This document shows, piece by piece, positions 38,875 to 50,771 of a DNA stretch of 64,000 nt (positions within the stretch are counted from its first letter, which is position 1; every line of letters begins with the position of its first letter). Source of the DNA: Callipepla californica brunnescens (Eukaryota; Chordata; Aves; Galliformes; Odontophoridae); contig JALIRH010000149.1 in assembly GCA_023055505.1 (NCBI GenBank), positions 588,836 through 652,835 on the forward strand. The letters are read 5' to 3'. The notes beneath the pieces were generated by a model. The model saw only the letters and a list, made by a program, of their open reading frames with translations. It had not been told where the DNA came from and did no database searches. The position numbers and the translations under genes were made by a program.

Positions 38875-39852
38875 GTTTAGGCCCCTCCTTGGACAGGATC
38901 ATATTAAGTTCACTTCATAATTCATGGTTGTATGTTCAGTGATTGCCATTTAAGAGTGGATCTTTTGGTTCACCTCCAACTCAGTTTGTTATAACAAACA
39001 AATCATATTTGCTTTTGAATTGCAATGGAAAATTGGATGAAAAGGAATGCAGAAATGCTTTCTAGGGACCATTTATTTGTTAAAAGGAAATTTGAAATCA
39101 GGGTTTTGACTATTTGAGTGCTGTTTACCATTTAATCTAACTCGATAGAGTAGGAATTTAAGAGTTCTCAGCATCTTGCTTCAGATGCTTAACAACTTTT
39201 AGTTTTTGGGTCCCAGCTGAACATTTTAACTCACGCAAAGGGGACATGAAAACAGTGACCTACCCCTGAAAACATCTTTCTAAATCAGAAAAATGTGCAC
39301 TGTTTGACTGGAAAGACAATTTTGTAAGTATAAAAATGGGAATTGCAAATCAAAGCCCACAGGCTCCAGTTTCCTCCAAATTAGTAAACAATAGCACATG
39401 ACAGGATGTACATCAGTTGGCCAGTGTCTGTAAAATCTGGGCACAGCACTGTGCCCTAATGGAACAAATAGTGTGCATATACTGGATGATAAATACAGTC
39501 CACGGACTTACAAAACTTGTAAAATACTTTACTGGGAAAGGAAAAAAGCTGCACATATTTTATTTTTTTAATTGCTTTAGAAATAATAAACAAATTATTC
39601 TCCAGAGAGTACTGGTAAGGAAAATTGAACTTCCTTCCATGTGTAGTAAAACCTTATGCACGTTGTCTCTCTGTTCCTTCTAACTCAACATTGCTTTGGA
39701 TTCAAGTTACTTATCCAGCTTTTCCAACTTTTTCTGTTCTCTCCCTCACCTTTTATCAGTTATTGAGAAAAGCACAGAAGTTAATGCACTATTAATGCAG
39801 AAGTTTAAAAGCAGATCTTAACCCTACATAAAAAGTCTGAGAAATAAGCAGG

Positions 39853-39912
39853 AAGGTTAAACTAGATGGTCTCATCAGGTCTCCAAATTAAATGATTATG
39901 TGATTATCTGAT
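39853..39912 (+). mobile_element. Degraded CR1 LINE 3' tail
   Basis: 'GAAGGTTAAACTAGATGGTC' followed by 'TCATCAGGTCTCCAAATTAA' and 'ATGATTATGTGATTATCTG' is a diverged sense copy of the CR1 end (a GGTTGGACTAGATGATCT block, a pyrimidine-rich block and the ATTCTGTG tandem). It is older than its neighbours. Confidence 0.8.
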
Positions 39913-40383
39913 AAATTCATACAATTTTCTTGCTTGGAGGAGGAATAGATGTCTAAAACACATTAAATTACAGGAATGCATATCGGATTCATATCTAATT
40001 TTCCCTGTTCCCGCAAACACTCACCATAATGCTTTGTTGTTTAAAAATGGTCAGTTTACTCCCTGTTCTTAGCCTAAAAAGGTGTTAATAACTAATAGGG
40101 TTGTAAATAAGAATGTAAAAGGCTATTAATACTGAAATAAATTGTGCTTTTAGATACTGATTAATAAACAGATTCAAAAACATTACTGACTTTCAGGAAT
40201 CAGGTCTATGGATGTTATTCGGTTGGGATTTGCTTTGTTTTGTTTTGGTTTTTTTTTTGTGTAAATATCTCGTGTACTTGAAATACCCTTCAGTGTCCAA
40301 CAAAATAATTCTTAATACAAAAACAAACAAACAAATAAATAAAAAGATTTCTATTTTACATAACATCTGAGCAAGAATTATAA
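39913..40383. other. Unique spacer with simple repeats
   Basis: T/G-rich sequence near 40240 and an (AAAC/AAAT)n tract at 40318-40344. Otherwise no feature. Confidence 0.7.
40318..40344. repeat. (AAAC)n/(AAAT)n compound tract
   Basis: AAAC units pass into AAAT units, about 40 bp from the next CR1. Confidence 0.88.
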
Positions 40384-40722
40384 TCATAGAATCAGCATCA
40401 GGGTTGGAAAAAGATCTTCAAGATCATCTAGTACAACTGTTCACCTAACACCAATATTTCTCCATTAAATCATGTACCACATCTAAATGTTTATTGAACA
40501 CCTCCAGGGATGGTGAGCCCATCACCAACCTGGGCAGCCTGTTCCAGCACCTGGTCGCTCTTAATGAAAATATTTTTCTCCCTAATATCCAACCTGAACT
40601 TCCCCTGGTGCAACTTAAGTCCATTCCCTCTAGTGCTATCTGTAGTTACGATGGAGAAGAGGCTGACCACTTAATTAATTGCTTTGAGGTAGTTTAGAGT
40701 ATACTTTCTCTTTAGGTCTAAG
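40384..40722 (-). mobile_element. CR1 LINE 3' fragment, different subfamily
   Basis: The plus strand shows TCATAGAATCAGCATC, 'GATCATCTAGTACAAC', 'CACCTCCAGGGATGGTGAG', 'TGGGCAGCCTGTTCCAGCAC', 'TTCTCCCTAATATCCAACC' and 'GATGGAGAAGAGGCTGACC'. This is the complement of a CR1 subfamily whose text after 'CCTGTTCCA' differs from that of the 9.25 and 43.3 kb copies. An antisense open frame across it is not a gene. The last 50 bp are diverged and the 5' boundary is approximate. Confidence 0.95.
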
Positions 40723-43289
40723 TATCTAAGTAGTTGGTGGCTCTGGTGTGGATTTGCTACAGATAATTCAATAGGTTCTAACCTACAGATATTACATTTC
40801 TCTACTGCTTTACATATATTAATACCCTATCATCACACAGTGGCTTTTTTTCTGTCATCCTTTTCTAAAACATCCTTCATATTGTGGGCATATTGTCTTC
40901 AGATTCTGTGAACTCTTTTGAAACATAATATAAGAAGAGCTGCTAAGACATTATCTATAAAAAGCCTATTTGTTGTAACAGCTGTACTGAAGGAAACTGG
41001 TAAACAAAAAACAGTTAATTGCACAGAAATTACATTAGATTTTATCAGTGAAAAAAGCTGGAACGACAAGTGAATTAATTGTATAAAAAATAGGTGTTAT
41101 AACTAATATGTGAATAAGTATATGCTTTACAACTTAAAATTATTCTAGTTATTTATTTATAGTGCAATACAAAAAATGTGTTACTACTGTTAGTTCACAT
41201 GGATGAGAAATATGTTGTCAACATCATAGCTCAATATACTTGGAATTTTAATGTTACACATAAATCATAGAAATTAGTTATATTTCTATCACATTAAAAA
41301 ATGAGATGCTGCATCAAGCAATGAATTCAAAATGTTAATATTTGTTGGCATTGAAATGTAAAAACTTTCAGACTTCAGGGCACCTAATCAATTCTCATCT
41401 TTCTCCCTTCAATAAAGGCTGCAGGCATTTTGAATTGAAGTCTCTTCATTCGTATTTGTTTCATCATGAACTCTACCATCCTCCATGTTCAAAAACAAAC
41501 AAAAAATATCACATATTTTGCAAAGAAATTATAAATAGTTTGGTGTCCACAAATATAGGAAAGTTATTCATTTTCAGTGGTTTCACAGAAAGGCAGAAAA
41601 TTCTCAATGCTTTCTGACCACTTGAGCAGGCAGAAATTCAGAGTAGCTCCATCAAAGCCAATGAAATTTCTATATATTTTTAATGCAATAATTTTTCAGG
41701 AAAGATTCTCACAGAAAAAAAAGGTGGAAACACACCACTTTACATCATTTGAAGTGCTAGTTTAGTGTCTGTGCAACAAATAGTTGAAAAAAGTGGATGC
41801 ATATATATGTGTGTAAGAGTGAGAGAGTTGTATTTATTATTAGACACCCATGGAACATTCCCGTTATTGCTGGAATAACAATATCCACAGTGGGGAATTC
41901 TGTCTGAATAGTCAGCCTGGTGTTGAATATGAGCCAGTTAGCAGATTGACTACAAAGATGCCATCAATTTGAATCAAGAGGATGCTTTTACAAGTTGCAA
42001 ATGCCTTTTGACTTTTTTTTCTGACTCATTAAAGCTTTTATGACTCTTGCCAGATGTTTAAGGCCTCAGGGTAAGCCAAATGCACAGAGAAAAATGACAA
42101 AGAATAATGGGTAGATAAAGAAAAATGAGAACTCTGCCGCATTTTTGGTTCTAATGTAACATGTCTGCTCTAGAATTGGCCTTCTGTGTGGGTTTTCAGT
42201 GGTATAGTTTCTTATAGTCCTTTTATTCTTTTAGGGTCCTATATGTTTTTACATTCAAAAACAAATGAAAAAACAACAACCCTTCTGGTTAGCCATAATG
42301 CTGCATACTTTTGAGTTGGCATTTTCACTACAAATTATAGGTCCTATTCACTCTTTGGGTCTGTTTTGAGCTCTGTTGTAGTTTAAGCATAATAAACATA
42401 GACTGGAAACTTAGTAATTTTTTTTTTAATGTCTCAAGGAATATTTCTTAAGCATTATCCATTAAGAAACCAATGTAAACATTCTTTATGACAGAATTTT
42501 ACTGAAAATTACTTGAAAAGATATATTATTACTATGTTTGTTCTGCATTTGTAAAGGAGCATTCCAGTAGCTATAATGTACATAGTAGAACAGTCAACTT
42601 CTCACAGTACATTTAATTCCACCACCTCGATAAAGCATGGAAATCTCCAATCACCTAAGCTGGAAATACAAAATCACTTTGCAGTTCTGGGCCTTTGTGA
42701 GATACAGTGGTTTCCTGATTTTTGTAGGCATACAGTATTTGCAAATCACTCATAGCAAAGCTCCCATAATAGCAGAGCATTCCCCTGGCTCACAGAAGTG
42801 TGGGTGGTAATAGAGCTTGTAGTATGGAAGGTACTCAGTGCCAAGGAGATAGGCTCATGCTAAGCTGTGGCAATGAATTCCCCTTCCTACAGTTCAAAAG
42901 CAGAGAGCCAAAATATTCTGGCTCTACACTCAAGAAGAATTCAGAATTTCCTCTTAAATGATCCATTGAGAGATAGGAAAATCCTTACCAGAAAAAGTCA
43001 GAAGGAACTGGCTGAATTAAAGCACAAAGCAAAAGAAGCATAGTGGATACGAATACTTACATGTTAGGGACAGTTTTGATTTTACTTCAGTAGCTTGATT
43101 AGTCAGTTGATTAATGAAAATCTGAACTAAATCCAATTACAATTGTAATAAAATCTTGTAGTCAGATATAGGGGTGTAATATCTCACGTCCGTTGCAGTT
43201 GACAAAATCCAATGTCAGAGCCACTCCTTCTAGTGATGAGGTGCATGATTAGGTACTAGTAGAAAATGCGTCCCTTAAGAACATTAAGT
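40723..43289. other. Unique noncoding sequence
   Basis: No gene or clear repeat. Open frames of 60-90 codons near 41.3-41.8 kb have no recognisable content. Confidence 0.65.
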
Positions 43290-43628
43290 CCACAGAATCA
43301 CGGAATCACAGAATCACGGAATTGTAGAGGTTGGAAGGGACCTCCAGAGATCATCAAGTCCCTTGCCAAAGCAGCCCCCAGGACCATGTTAGACAGGTAG
43401 ATATCGAGGCGGGTCTTTAACATCTCCAGAGAAGGAGACTCCATATCTCTCTGGGCGGCCTGTTCCAGGGCTCTGTCACTGCACTGTGAAGAAGTTCCCA
43501 TACACATTAGTGTGGAACTTCCTATGCTTCAGTTTGTGACCCTTTCCCCTTGTCCTATTGCCACACACTGCTGGGAGGAGTCCAGACTCGTCCCTTTGCC
43601 TCCCGCTCCTTAGAGATTTAAAGACATA
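43290..43628 (-). mobile_element. CR1 LINE 3' fragment, young-looking
   Basis: It begins with four CACAGAAT/CACGGAAT units, the longest terminal tandem in the window. 'TTGTAGAGGTTGGAAGGGAC', 'TTTAACATCTCCAGAGAAGG' and 'CTGCTGGGAGGAGTCCAGAC' follow, up to 'TAGAGATTTAAAGACAT'. On the minus strand 'DRALEQAAQ' and 'MESPSLEMLKTRLDIYL' of the ORF2 C-terminus can be read. The element is 5'-truncated inside ORF2. There is no functional coding capacity. Confidence 0.97.
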
Positions 43629-44831
43629 GCCTTGTTACAATGAATGTTTAAGTTCAAAATGGTATATTATAGCTAATAATTATCAGTTAACAATAAAATA
43701 CAATAAAATGTAATAATTGCACTCATTTTTGTAGTAGTCATTCCATTTATGTCAGAATTTTCTGAAGTCCAGCATGGGCAACATTGAACAAATATGTCAA
43801 ATATCAAACATCCTTCAACACCTTCAAACACCCTCTTTGAATTGGAAGCTTTGTGTTTGATTTTTCTGTGCTGCTTTATGTATTTAATTGCATCTAGCCC
43901 TTTGAGTTATGAGTTATTCTACTTAGGAAAGAGGATATTAAAATCAACTACTTAATACCATGGACAACATAGAAAATTGTGTACTCCTTTAATGATGCCT
44001 ACACATCAGTACAGAATCTGATGGCAAACGCTCTTATAATTTGCTTCACAAGAGCAGTTCTCTGAGAAAAAGGATTAGAATTGTTAGAACTGAGTACTGA
44101 ATAATTAGTCTTTGAACTATTGGAAAATCTTGGCATAATAATATGAGTTGGTAATAGAGCCATTAAAAGCAAAACTTTTGATTGTTGAGAAAAAAAATAA
44201 AAAGGTTATATGGTAAAAATAGTTACACAGACAGACTGGGAGAGACATAATTATAGTGCTGCTATTGTCTGTGTGTGACTACTTTATGGCATTAATTACT
44301 GAACATATGTAAATGTATTTTTACAACTACTTTAATTGAGTTCATTAAAAACAAACCCACTGTACAGCATTTATGTACTATTTTTGGCCTGAAGTCTTAT
44401 CTAAAGAGATTTTAATTATTATTTTTTTAATTATCTTCATGTTAAATAGTTGGGGAGCAGTGAGTCTTTCAAGGTTTTTCAACTTTAAATCTTCATTAAT
44501 GATTCTCTTTAGTTGCAACCTTCTCATCAGCTGCTCCACATCAACCTAAAAATATGAATTTCTTTTATACTTTGGCCTGTGACTACATTCCCTCACCCAG
44601 GCAAGATTTTAAGCTATAATACTAAACAAAACAGAGTTTTCAGTTATAAAAGTGCAAGTCCACAACAAGTCTATCAATTCCAGGATAGTTTCCAGATGAA
44701 ACAGTACCTTCGATATAAGCATTGCTGAGGTCCTGCTCATGCTGCAGCAGCCTCCTTAGGCTTTCCCTTCTACAATCACTCCTGCAACAGTGGCATTGGA
44801 TTTCTTCTGCATTATGATCACAACATCCAGG
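43629..44831. other. Unique noncoding sequence
   Basis: AT-rich. A 65-codon minus frame ending at 44640, next to the CR1 3' end, has several Cys residues. It starts at GTG, matches no known family and is within chance length. Confidence 0.6.
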
Positions 44832-44955
44832 TATCACAGAAACATAGAATGTTTTAGACTGGAAGGGACCCTAAGACCATCTAGTTGCAGTCCCCTGAAG
44901 TGGACAGGGTTTCATTCAGCATGCACTGTTCAGTCCTCATGTGAGGATGGAGATG
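44832..44955 (-). mobile_element. CR1 LINE 3' fragment, short and diverged
   Basis: The plus strand shows 'TATCACAGAAACATAGAATG', 'GACTGGAAGGGACCCTAAG', 'ACCATCTAGTTGCAGTCCCC' and 'GTGGACAGGGTTTCATTC', the complement of the CR1 3' UTR. After about 44955 it cannot be followed. Only about 120 bp remain. Confidence 0.9.
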
Positions 44956-45639
44956 GCTTCATTCTTTAGTTTCTGACTCTTTCCTAGGTTAAACTTATAA
45001 TGGAAGGAGACAAAAAATACACTGATGTGTTCTGCCTCATGTAAAGACCCTATGGGGAAATGTACGAATAAATAAGAGCAGTTAGTAAATGCTTCATTCT
45101 TACAGAGTCTAAACAGATTTGTGGCCCTTACTTAAAATTGTTTCAGGTTTATTTTGATTTTGGAGTTTTCCAGAGTTAGACAAACTAGAAATCATGTTAG
45201 AAGGATGCCAAGATTAGTCCTATTCCTTTAGTCATTCTAGGTAATGAGCAGCAGCTTTTTTTTTCTATTTTTACTCACAGGTGGTTTTTGAACCATTCAA
45301 ATTCCATCCCCCAGCCTCCTGACCCTCTATTTCTGTCTCCTTTGTCCTTGCACCATGAGCTTGCCTCTGCCTTGTGATAAATTTTATTGCTCCTTATGAG
45401 TCAAAAACACATTTGGGATGGAAAATATTCCCAGCTTAACTGTGACTGAATTCAACTTCTGAACATAGCTAAAGAATTTCTAAAATTCTAAAATATCTTA
45501 AAATTATTCATGTTATTCCAAGCGCTGTTTTTTCACACATACACAATTTCAAATTGAAGTCTTTATTCTTTACTTAAAAGTGTGGATTCTTTGTCTTAGA
45601 GACTACATTTGGACATATTTGAAGAAATAAGCTATTAAT
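44956..45639. other. Unique noncoding sequence
   Basis: No gene or repeat supported. Confidence 0.65.
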
Positions 45640-45712
45640 CATTATTTTACATATGAGAAATTGAGGCAGAAAGGAATTGAGACACTTGTCCAATGTCATG
45701 GAAGAATTAAGG
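45640..45712 (-). mobile_element. MIR-like SINE relic
   Basis: 'CATATGAGAAATTGAGGCAG' followed by 'AAAGGAATTGAGACACTTG' and 'TCCAATGTCATGGAAGAATT' matches the complement of the MIR central region, known as 'gatgaggaaactgaggcacagagaggttaagtgacttgcccaaggtcac'. The tRNA-related part is not visible. It is old and diverged. Confidence 0.6.
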
Positions 45713-47949
45713 GAAATATATCCATTCATGAAACTAGTGCAGATACGGTGAGATAAACTAAAATCATTCTGAAAAAAAACCTTCCAGTTTCTAGTTTCTA
45801 TAAGTCAATTTACATTTGCTACTTTTCCTTCTTTTCCTCTTGAAAACCAAGCATGAGTTGGCAGAGAATCACCATGGGGTAAATGTGGTAATAGCTCTTT
45901 ATCCAAAATAGCCTACCAAAGACTTATTTTATTCCCCTAGAATAGCCACATCAAACTAAGGGTATCTCTGATTTTTATTTTCTATTTCACTTGAGCTAGT
46001 TGGCAGAAAAGCTTTTGGTTTATGAAACATTTTTCATTAAGAAGGCATACAGAGCCAGAATTTTAAATGTTATTTGAAGTCCCATTTCAGCGTTCTGTTA
46101 TATCAAAACAAAGACACTAATATCTAGTGTACTAAGCATTTTTGTATTAGCATTGTCTTGTGAAAAATGAGCTAGTCCTGAAGAAGTTTTTCTGCAAGTT
46201 GGTTTTGGCAATAAGCATGTGTACTTCAACTTATTTGAAGGTTTCTTTGGTTTCAAAAATTGAATTTTTCAATTTATTGTAAAATAATCCGTAACAAATC
46301 TCTAAATACTATGACAAGGTAATTTTTAACCAAACAAAATGTTATTTTACTGTTCATCCATTTATATGTATGAGGCTTCTGTAATGTCTTTTAAAGCTGT
46401 TCTAAGAGCAAACAGCTTCAAGGCAAATCCAGTTTTGACTTCTAATTTCCTAATAGTGTCCACATGAAGTGGTGACTCTGTCAGAATCCAAGACTGATTC
46501 TCTGCATGGTTATACTAACATAAAACATACTGATGAAAGATTCTGTAATTGCCATTTGTAGTAACATTAGATTTTTTTTTCTTGGAAAGTTTTGATTGTT
46601 GGAAAATTCTTACTTGATCCAAAAAAAAAATCTAAAAAAGATGTTTTAAATTTTTAAATACTTGTTTGTTGTGCACTTGTAATTGCTGTTTTTATCAGCT
46701 TCATAGCCAGTATCAGAGAACAAGTGAGTTTCCTTGGTTGACTTTACAGAGGTCCTAGGATTTCAGAATCGCTGAATACTCTGTTGCAATGATGGCCCAG
46801 CTTTGCTTTAGAGATTTTGAACCATGGACATTACTTGACCTTTGCAGCCTGATGTAGCATGCTGAAATACAATTGTTTTTACAGAAGTTTTCCATATGGG
46901 ATTCATGTTCTCATTAAGAAACATATTTCAGTGCCTAGTCTGCATTGAGGGGCCATCAGAGAGGCAAAATCGTGCAGAATCTGTGATCAACATTGTTGGT
47001 CCCCGGTACACTAACCCATACTCAGCTACGTTAGATGCAAACTAAATTCCATTTACCAGCAAACTGGTAGCTTTGTGTCTTCTTCAACCACCGATTGAAG
47101 CAAGATTATTGCAGGTAGCACGTTTAACTAATTTTCTGATATTTTAATTTTAGTAGCCTCAACTATCATTTCCTGTGATGCAATGTTATTGCAACATGCA
47201 CACTCAGTTAACAAGGATGATGTGAAGCATGTTTTTTCTATTCTTAGAGGATGTGCTACTGAAAGATAACCGGAACACGTACTTTAAACAGGTGTGTTAA
47301 TCTTGGCTGTTCATCCAAGCTTGATTTCCTGATGCTTTTTGCTGTTCCCACACCCAATCTCATCTCCCATCCTGCATGTGCAGAGTAAGAAAGGGCAATC
47401 TTTTCAGGGAGGAGTACAAGTGTATTGACCTTTTGAAGGCTTAGAAAATGAAAAAGAACATACGAAATTGAACAAGATGGATTTATAGTGTTTCTGGCAG
47501 CACAGGTTAAACAAATACTGAATAAACTCAAAACAGAGCTGTCCAAACTGCACAGTTTAACACTTCAACCCTTTAGAGTGACTCATGGGATACTGGTATA
47601 GGGATATTTACTTATTCTGATTTGAACTATGAATTGTGCCAAGCAATGCTGAAGATTGAAAGGCCAGCTAAGCATGCTTGTAATGAACCTCTCATTGCAA
47701 GTCCAGGTCATGTTCCATATTTTGACATTGATGTTCAGCCTGTCACATGTAACCATTTCACATCATTAATTGACAACATTGCCGTCAGCAAAACAGAGGT
47801 ACAGGAAAAAGCAAAGGTGCCTCTTAAAGTCCTTACTTTTGCTGAAAATTAAAACAGATATGTCTGTACTCAGGGCAAGGAGGCTGTATTTAGTGGCATG
47901 TTTGGAAGAGTTTAAAATTTAGGCTTGGAAGTATAATCTTTTTTTGTTG

Positions 47950-47985
47950 TTTTTGGTTTTGTTTGTTTGTTTGTTTGTTTGTTTT
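47950..47985. repeat. (TTTG)n microsatellite
   Basis: About six perfect GTTT units with imperfect flanks. Confidence 0.9.
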
Positions 47986-49424
47986 CTATAAAAGTAGTAT
48001 TTTGTGAGTTTTCAACCCCAAATCTATTTTGTTTTTAATCAAAAATACCTCAAAGCAAGATGTTTTCTAAAGATTTCACAAGATTTCTAATGTTAAAATA
48101 AGTTTGTATGACAGCCTTTTTCATTTAAGATCCTGGAATTTCAGTAGAAACTCCAAGGAATAAATGGATATCCTTACACTGTATGCAAATTTCAAATCTG
48201 GAATGATTTAGAAGTTTTCTTAGAGTTTTTAGTCCTAAAAGTCATCTATAACCAGTAAGCGAGAGCTGAGTTTTATAACACCAGAGAGTAAATCTTTAAG
48301 GGTTACGGAATCCTTTCACTTGTGAAACTGTAGGGTAATTTTAAGCAGCAGAATCTAACTTCCCAAATGGAAGAATGCCTTTTTTTTTTATTGAGCTGTA
48401 TGTGTAGATCTTTATAGAGCTCAGTAGAAAACTTTATTACAGATGTGAGTTCTCTGGAAAAGAGAAGAAAACAAACTTTTGGCTAAATGAGCTAGTGTGC
48501 CAAGCATACAAATACAAACAGTCCACTTACTTATGATGAAAAACTTGTGAGCATAAAATTCTATTTTATTATTGTAGTCCCCAGAAGGAAAAAACTGTTT
48601 ACATATTATTGTGTTCCTGCTATCAAGTTATCATGTGCAATCATCCTTTTGTGCTAATGTCAAATTTATCTCAAGGTCAAAAACAGTACTTCTTAAAGAA
48701 GAGACACATTAGGGTTTGGGCTTTACTTTGTTCTGTTTTGACTTCTTGACTAGCAGTAATTTTGTCTCCCATGGTGGAAATCAACATTGGCATTTGATTT
48801 TTATTTTTTTTTATTTGAGCCAGTCAGACATACTGAAATATCTATATTTTGTAGATTTGCATTTATCAGTCTTGGCTTTAAGCTGTAAGTTGAATAGGCC
48901 ACTGGGATTGGTGGTATGTGAGTAAGTATCAAACCAAACAGAGCATATGAGAGATGTTACTGCTTAAAGAGAAATCCAAGTCACATTTCTACTCCACCTC
49001 TCTTCAGAATGGTCAAGATAATAATTTAGAGATAGTTCATCCATCTGCAATGTTTAATAATCAGGGAGTCCAGCGAAGAGGGTAGATAGAGTCCTCCAGA
49101 TGTTCCTACAACCCTCTTAATCTTGGCTTAAATTGGAGAAGAAAAATATGCACACTCTTCCCTTTTAGAAAGCCCTTGATCTATGTCCTGGAAATCAGTC
49201 AAGGAGTAGGAACGTTGAACTATTTTCAGAAATTGAAATGGTTTACATGGTTTACAGGTTCTCAGGTCTTTGAACCAGTGTGGTTTGGTTTTAAACAGTC
49301 TCAAATTCTTACCTGACAACTGGAGTTCTGTAATTTACCTTATGTATATACACTGAAATTATTTTAATAAAGAAGTTCAAATGGTTAGTTTAGTGCATTA
49401 TTGCTCACTGATTCTCTGCCCATC

Positions 49425-49440
49425 TTTTTTTTTTTTTTTT
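49425..49440. repeat. Poly-T tract (T16)
   Basis: A pure T run. Confidence 0.9.
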
Positions 49441-50692
49441 GCTGTGTTATTGTACTATATTCCACAAAGTAATTGTTCATTATTAATAATAAATTAGAAA
49501 CAGTGAAAATAAGTATGAACTAAACAATGCTACAGTGAACTACTGTTTTCAGCATTGTTATTCCTATATGTCAGTAGGTTATAAGAAAGAAGAAAGATTA
49601 ACTTCTCTATTATTATCTTTAGCTTTCAAAGGTTAAAAATATTTGTTTATTTAGAAATACATATAGGTGAGAATGTTAAAAGGAAAATAAGCCTCCAGCA
49701 AATAAAATACGTAACACTGGACCAATTGACTGAGCATATATCTTACTAATGATCAGTGCTTTCATGGTTACATCTGAGCTTGTTGTTGACAGTCTTCTAG
49801 CCCTGTATTCATTTTTAAAGCTTTTGATTACCCTTTAAAACTAAATCCAATGAAAAACTGCACAGTTAGGTATAATCCTTTGGACAGAGCCTGCCTGACG
49901 AGTCAGTTCAAAAATGGATTATTGGATAAGTCTATAATTAAATGCTGGCCTTCAAGAAATTGTCTTTCTTGTTTTTATGCTGCAAGCACTCTGAAACATA
50001 ACCCAGCAATGAACAACACATAAATCTCATAATATACCTGTAATCCAGACGGAGTAACCTTATCTGCTGCTGTATTAAAGTCAGAATGTTTTCTGCTTAT
50101 AGGGCTTAAAATAAAGGTGTACAATAAGTTTTAAATGACAAAGAAGTTATTTTTCCCATCTGATCACAGTTGGACTTCAAGAATCATGAAGCCTTTCCAT
50201 CAAAATTCTTCATTCAAACATTTTTGCTGACTTAATAGTATCTGCCTATTATGGTATTATGGGCTGCATTGAAATTTATGAATTCATTGTTGTCTGCATT
50301 ATATGGTAATGCTCAATGCATCAGCAGTGGATGCTAATGTCAAGAAAACTTCTAGTATTTAGAGCTCTAGCAATGCACCCAAGTTCTGAATAATATTCCT
50401 AGTGCTGTTAAAATCTTCCTATAGGAACTTTAATATATCATCCAAGGTAGGGTCCATCTCATCAGACCTTAGGAGACTAAAAGATTTAATTATATTCTAC
50501 TTAACAGTAGAGAGACAGTATCTCCAGCAGAAAATCCATCTCTCCTAATTCAATCTCCCAAAAAAATGATCTCTTTGAGGGCTGGCTCTTTTTGCAAATT
50601 TTGCTACCCAAACAAAGTTAAAATACACTTGCACCAAAAATAACTTTGCCAATTCATGGGTTATTAGCAGATATGCTCAAAATGAATTTACT

Positions 50693-50771
50693 GTGTTTTG
50701 TTTTTTGGTTTTGCTTTGCTTATTTGTTAGTTTGTTTTTGTTCTAGCTTTTCCTTTGTTTTGTTTTTTTTT
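50693..50771. repeat. T/G-rich low-complexity tract
   Basis: Imperfect TTTTG/TTTG units across about 80 bp. Confidence 0.8.

Larger units (their letters stand above)
38006..39852. other. Unique noncoding sequence between CR1 copies
   Basis: It holds a poly-A tract, a (TA)n run and the small CpG-bearing, direct-repeat-flanked segment at 38828-38874. No gene was seen. Confidence 0.65.

Noticed and set aside
40494..40697. 67-codon plus-strand open frame
   Set aside because: It runs antisense through a CR1 element, so it is not a gene.
44640..44837. 65-codon minus-strand frame with clustered Cys, next to a CR1 end
   Set aside because: It starts only at GTG and matches no known Cys-rich family. 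Its length is within chance.
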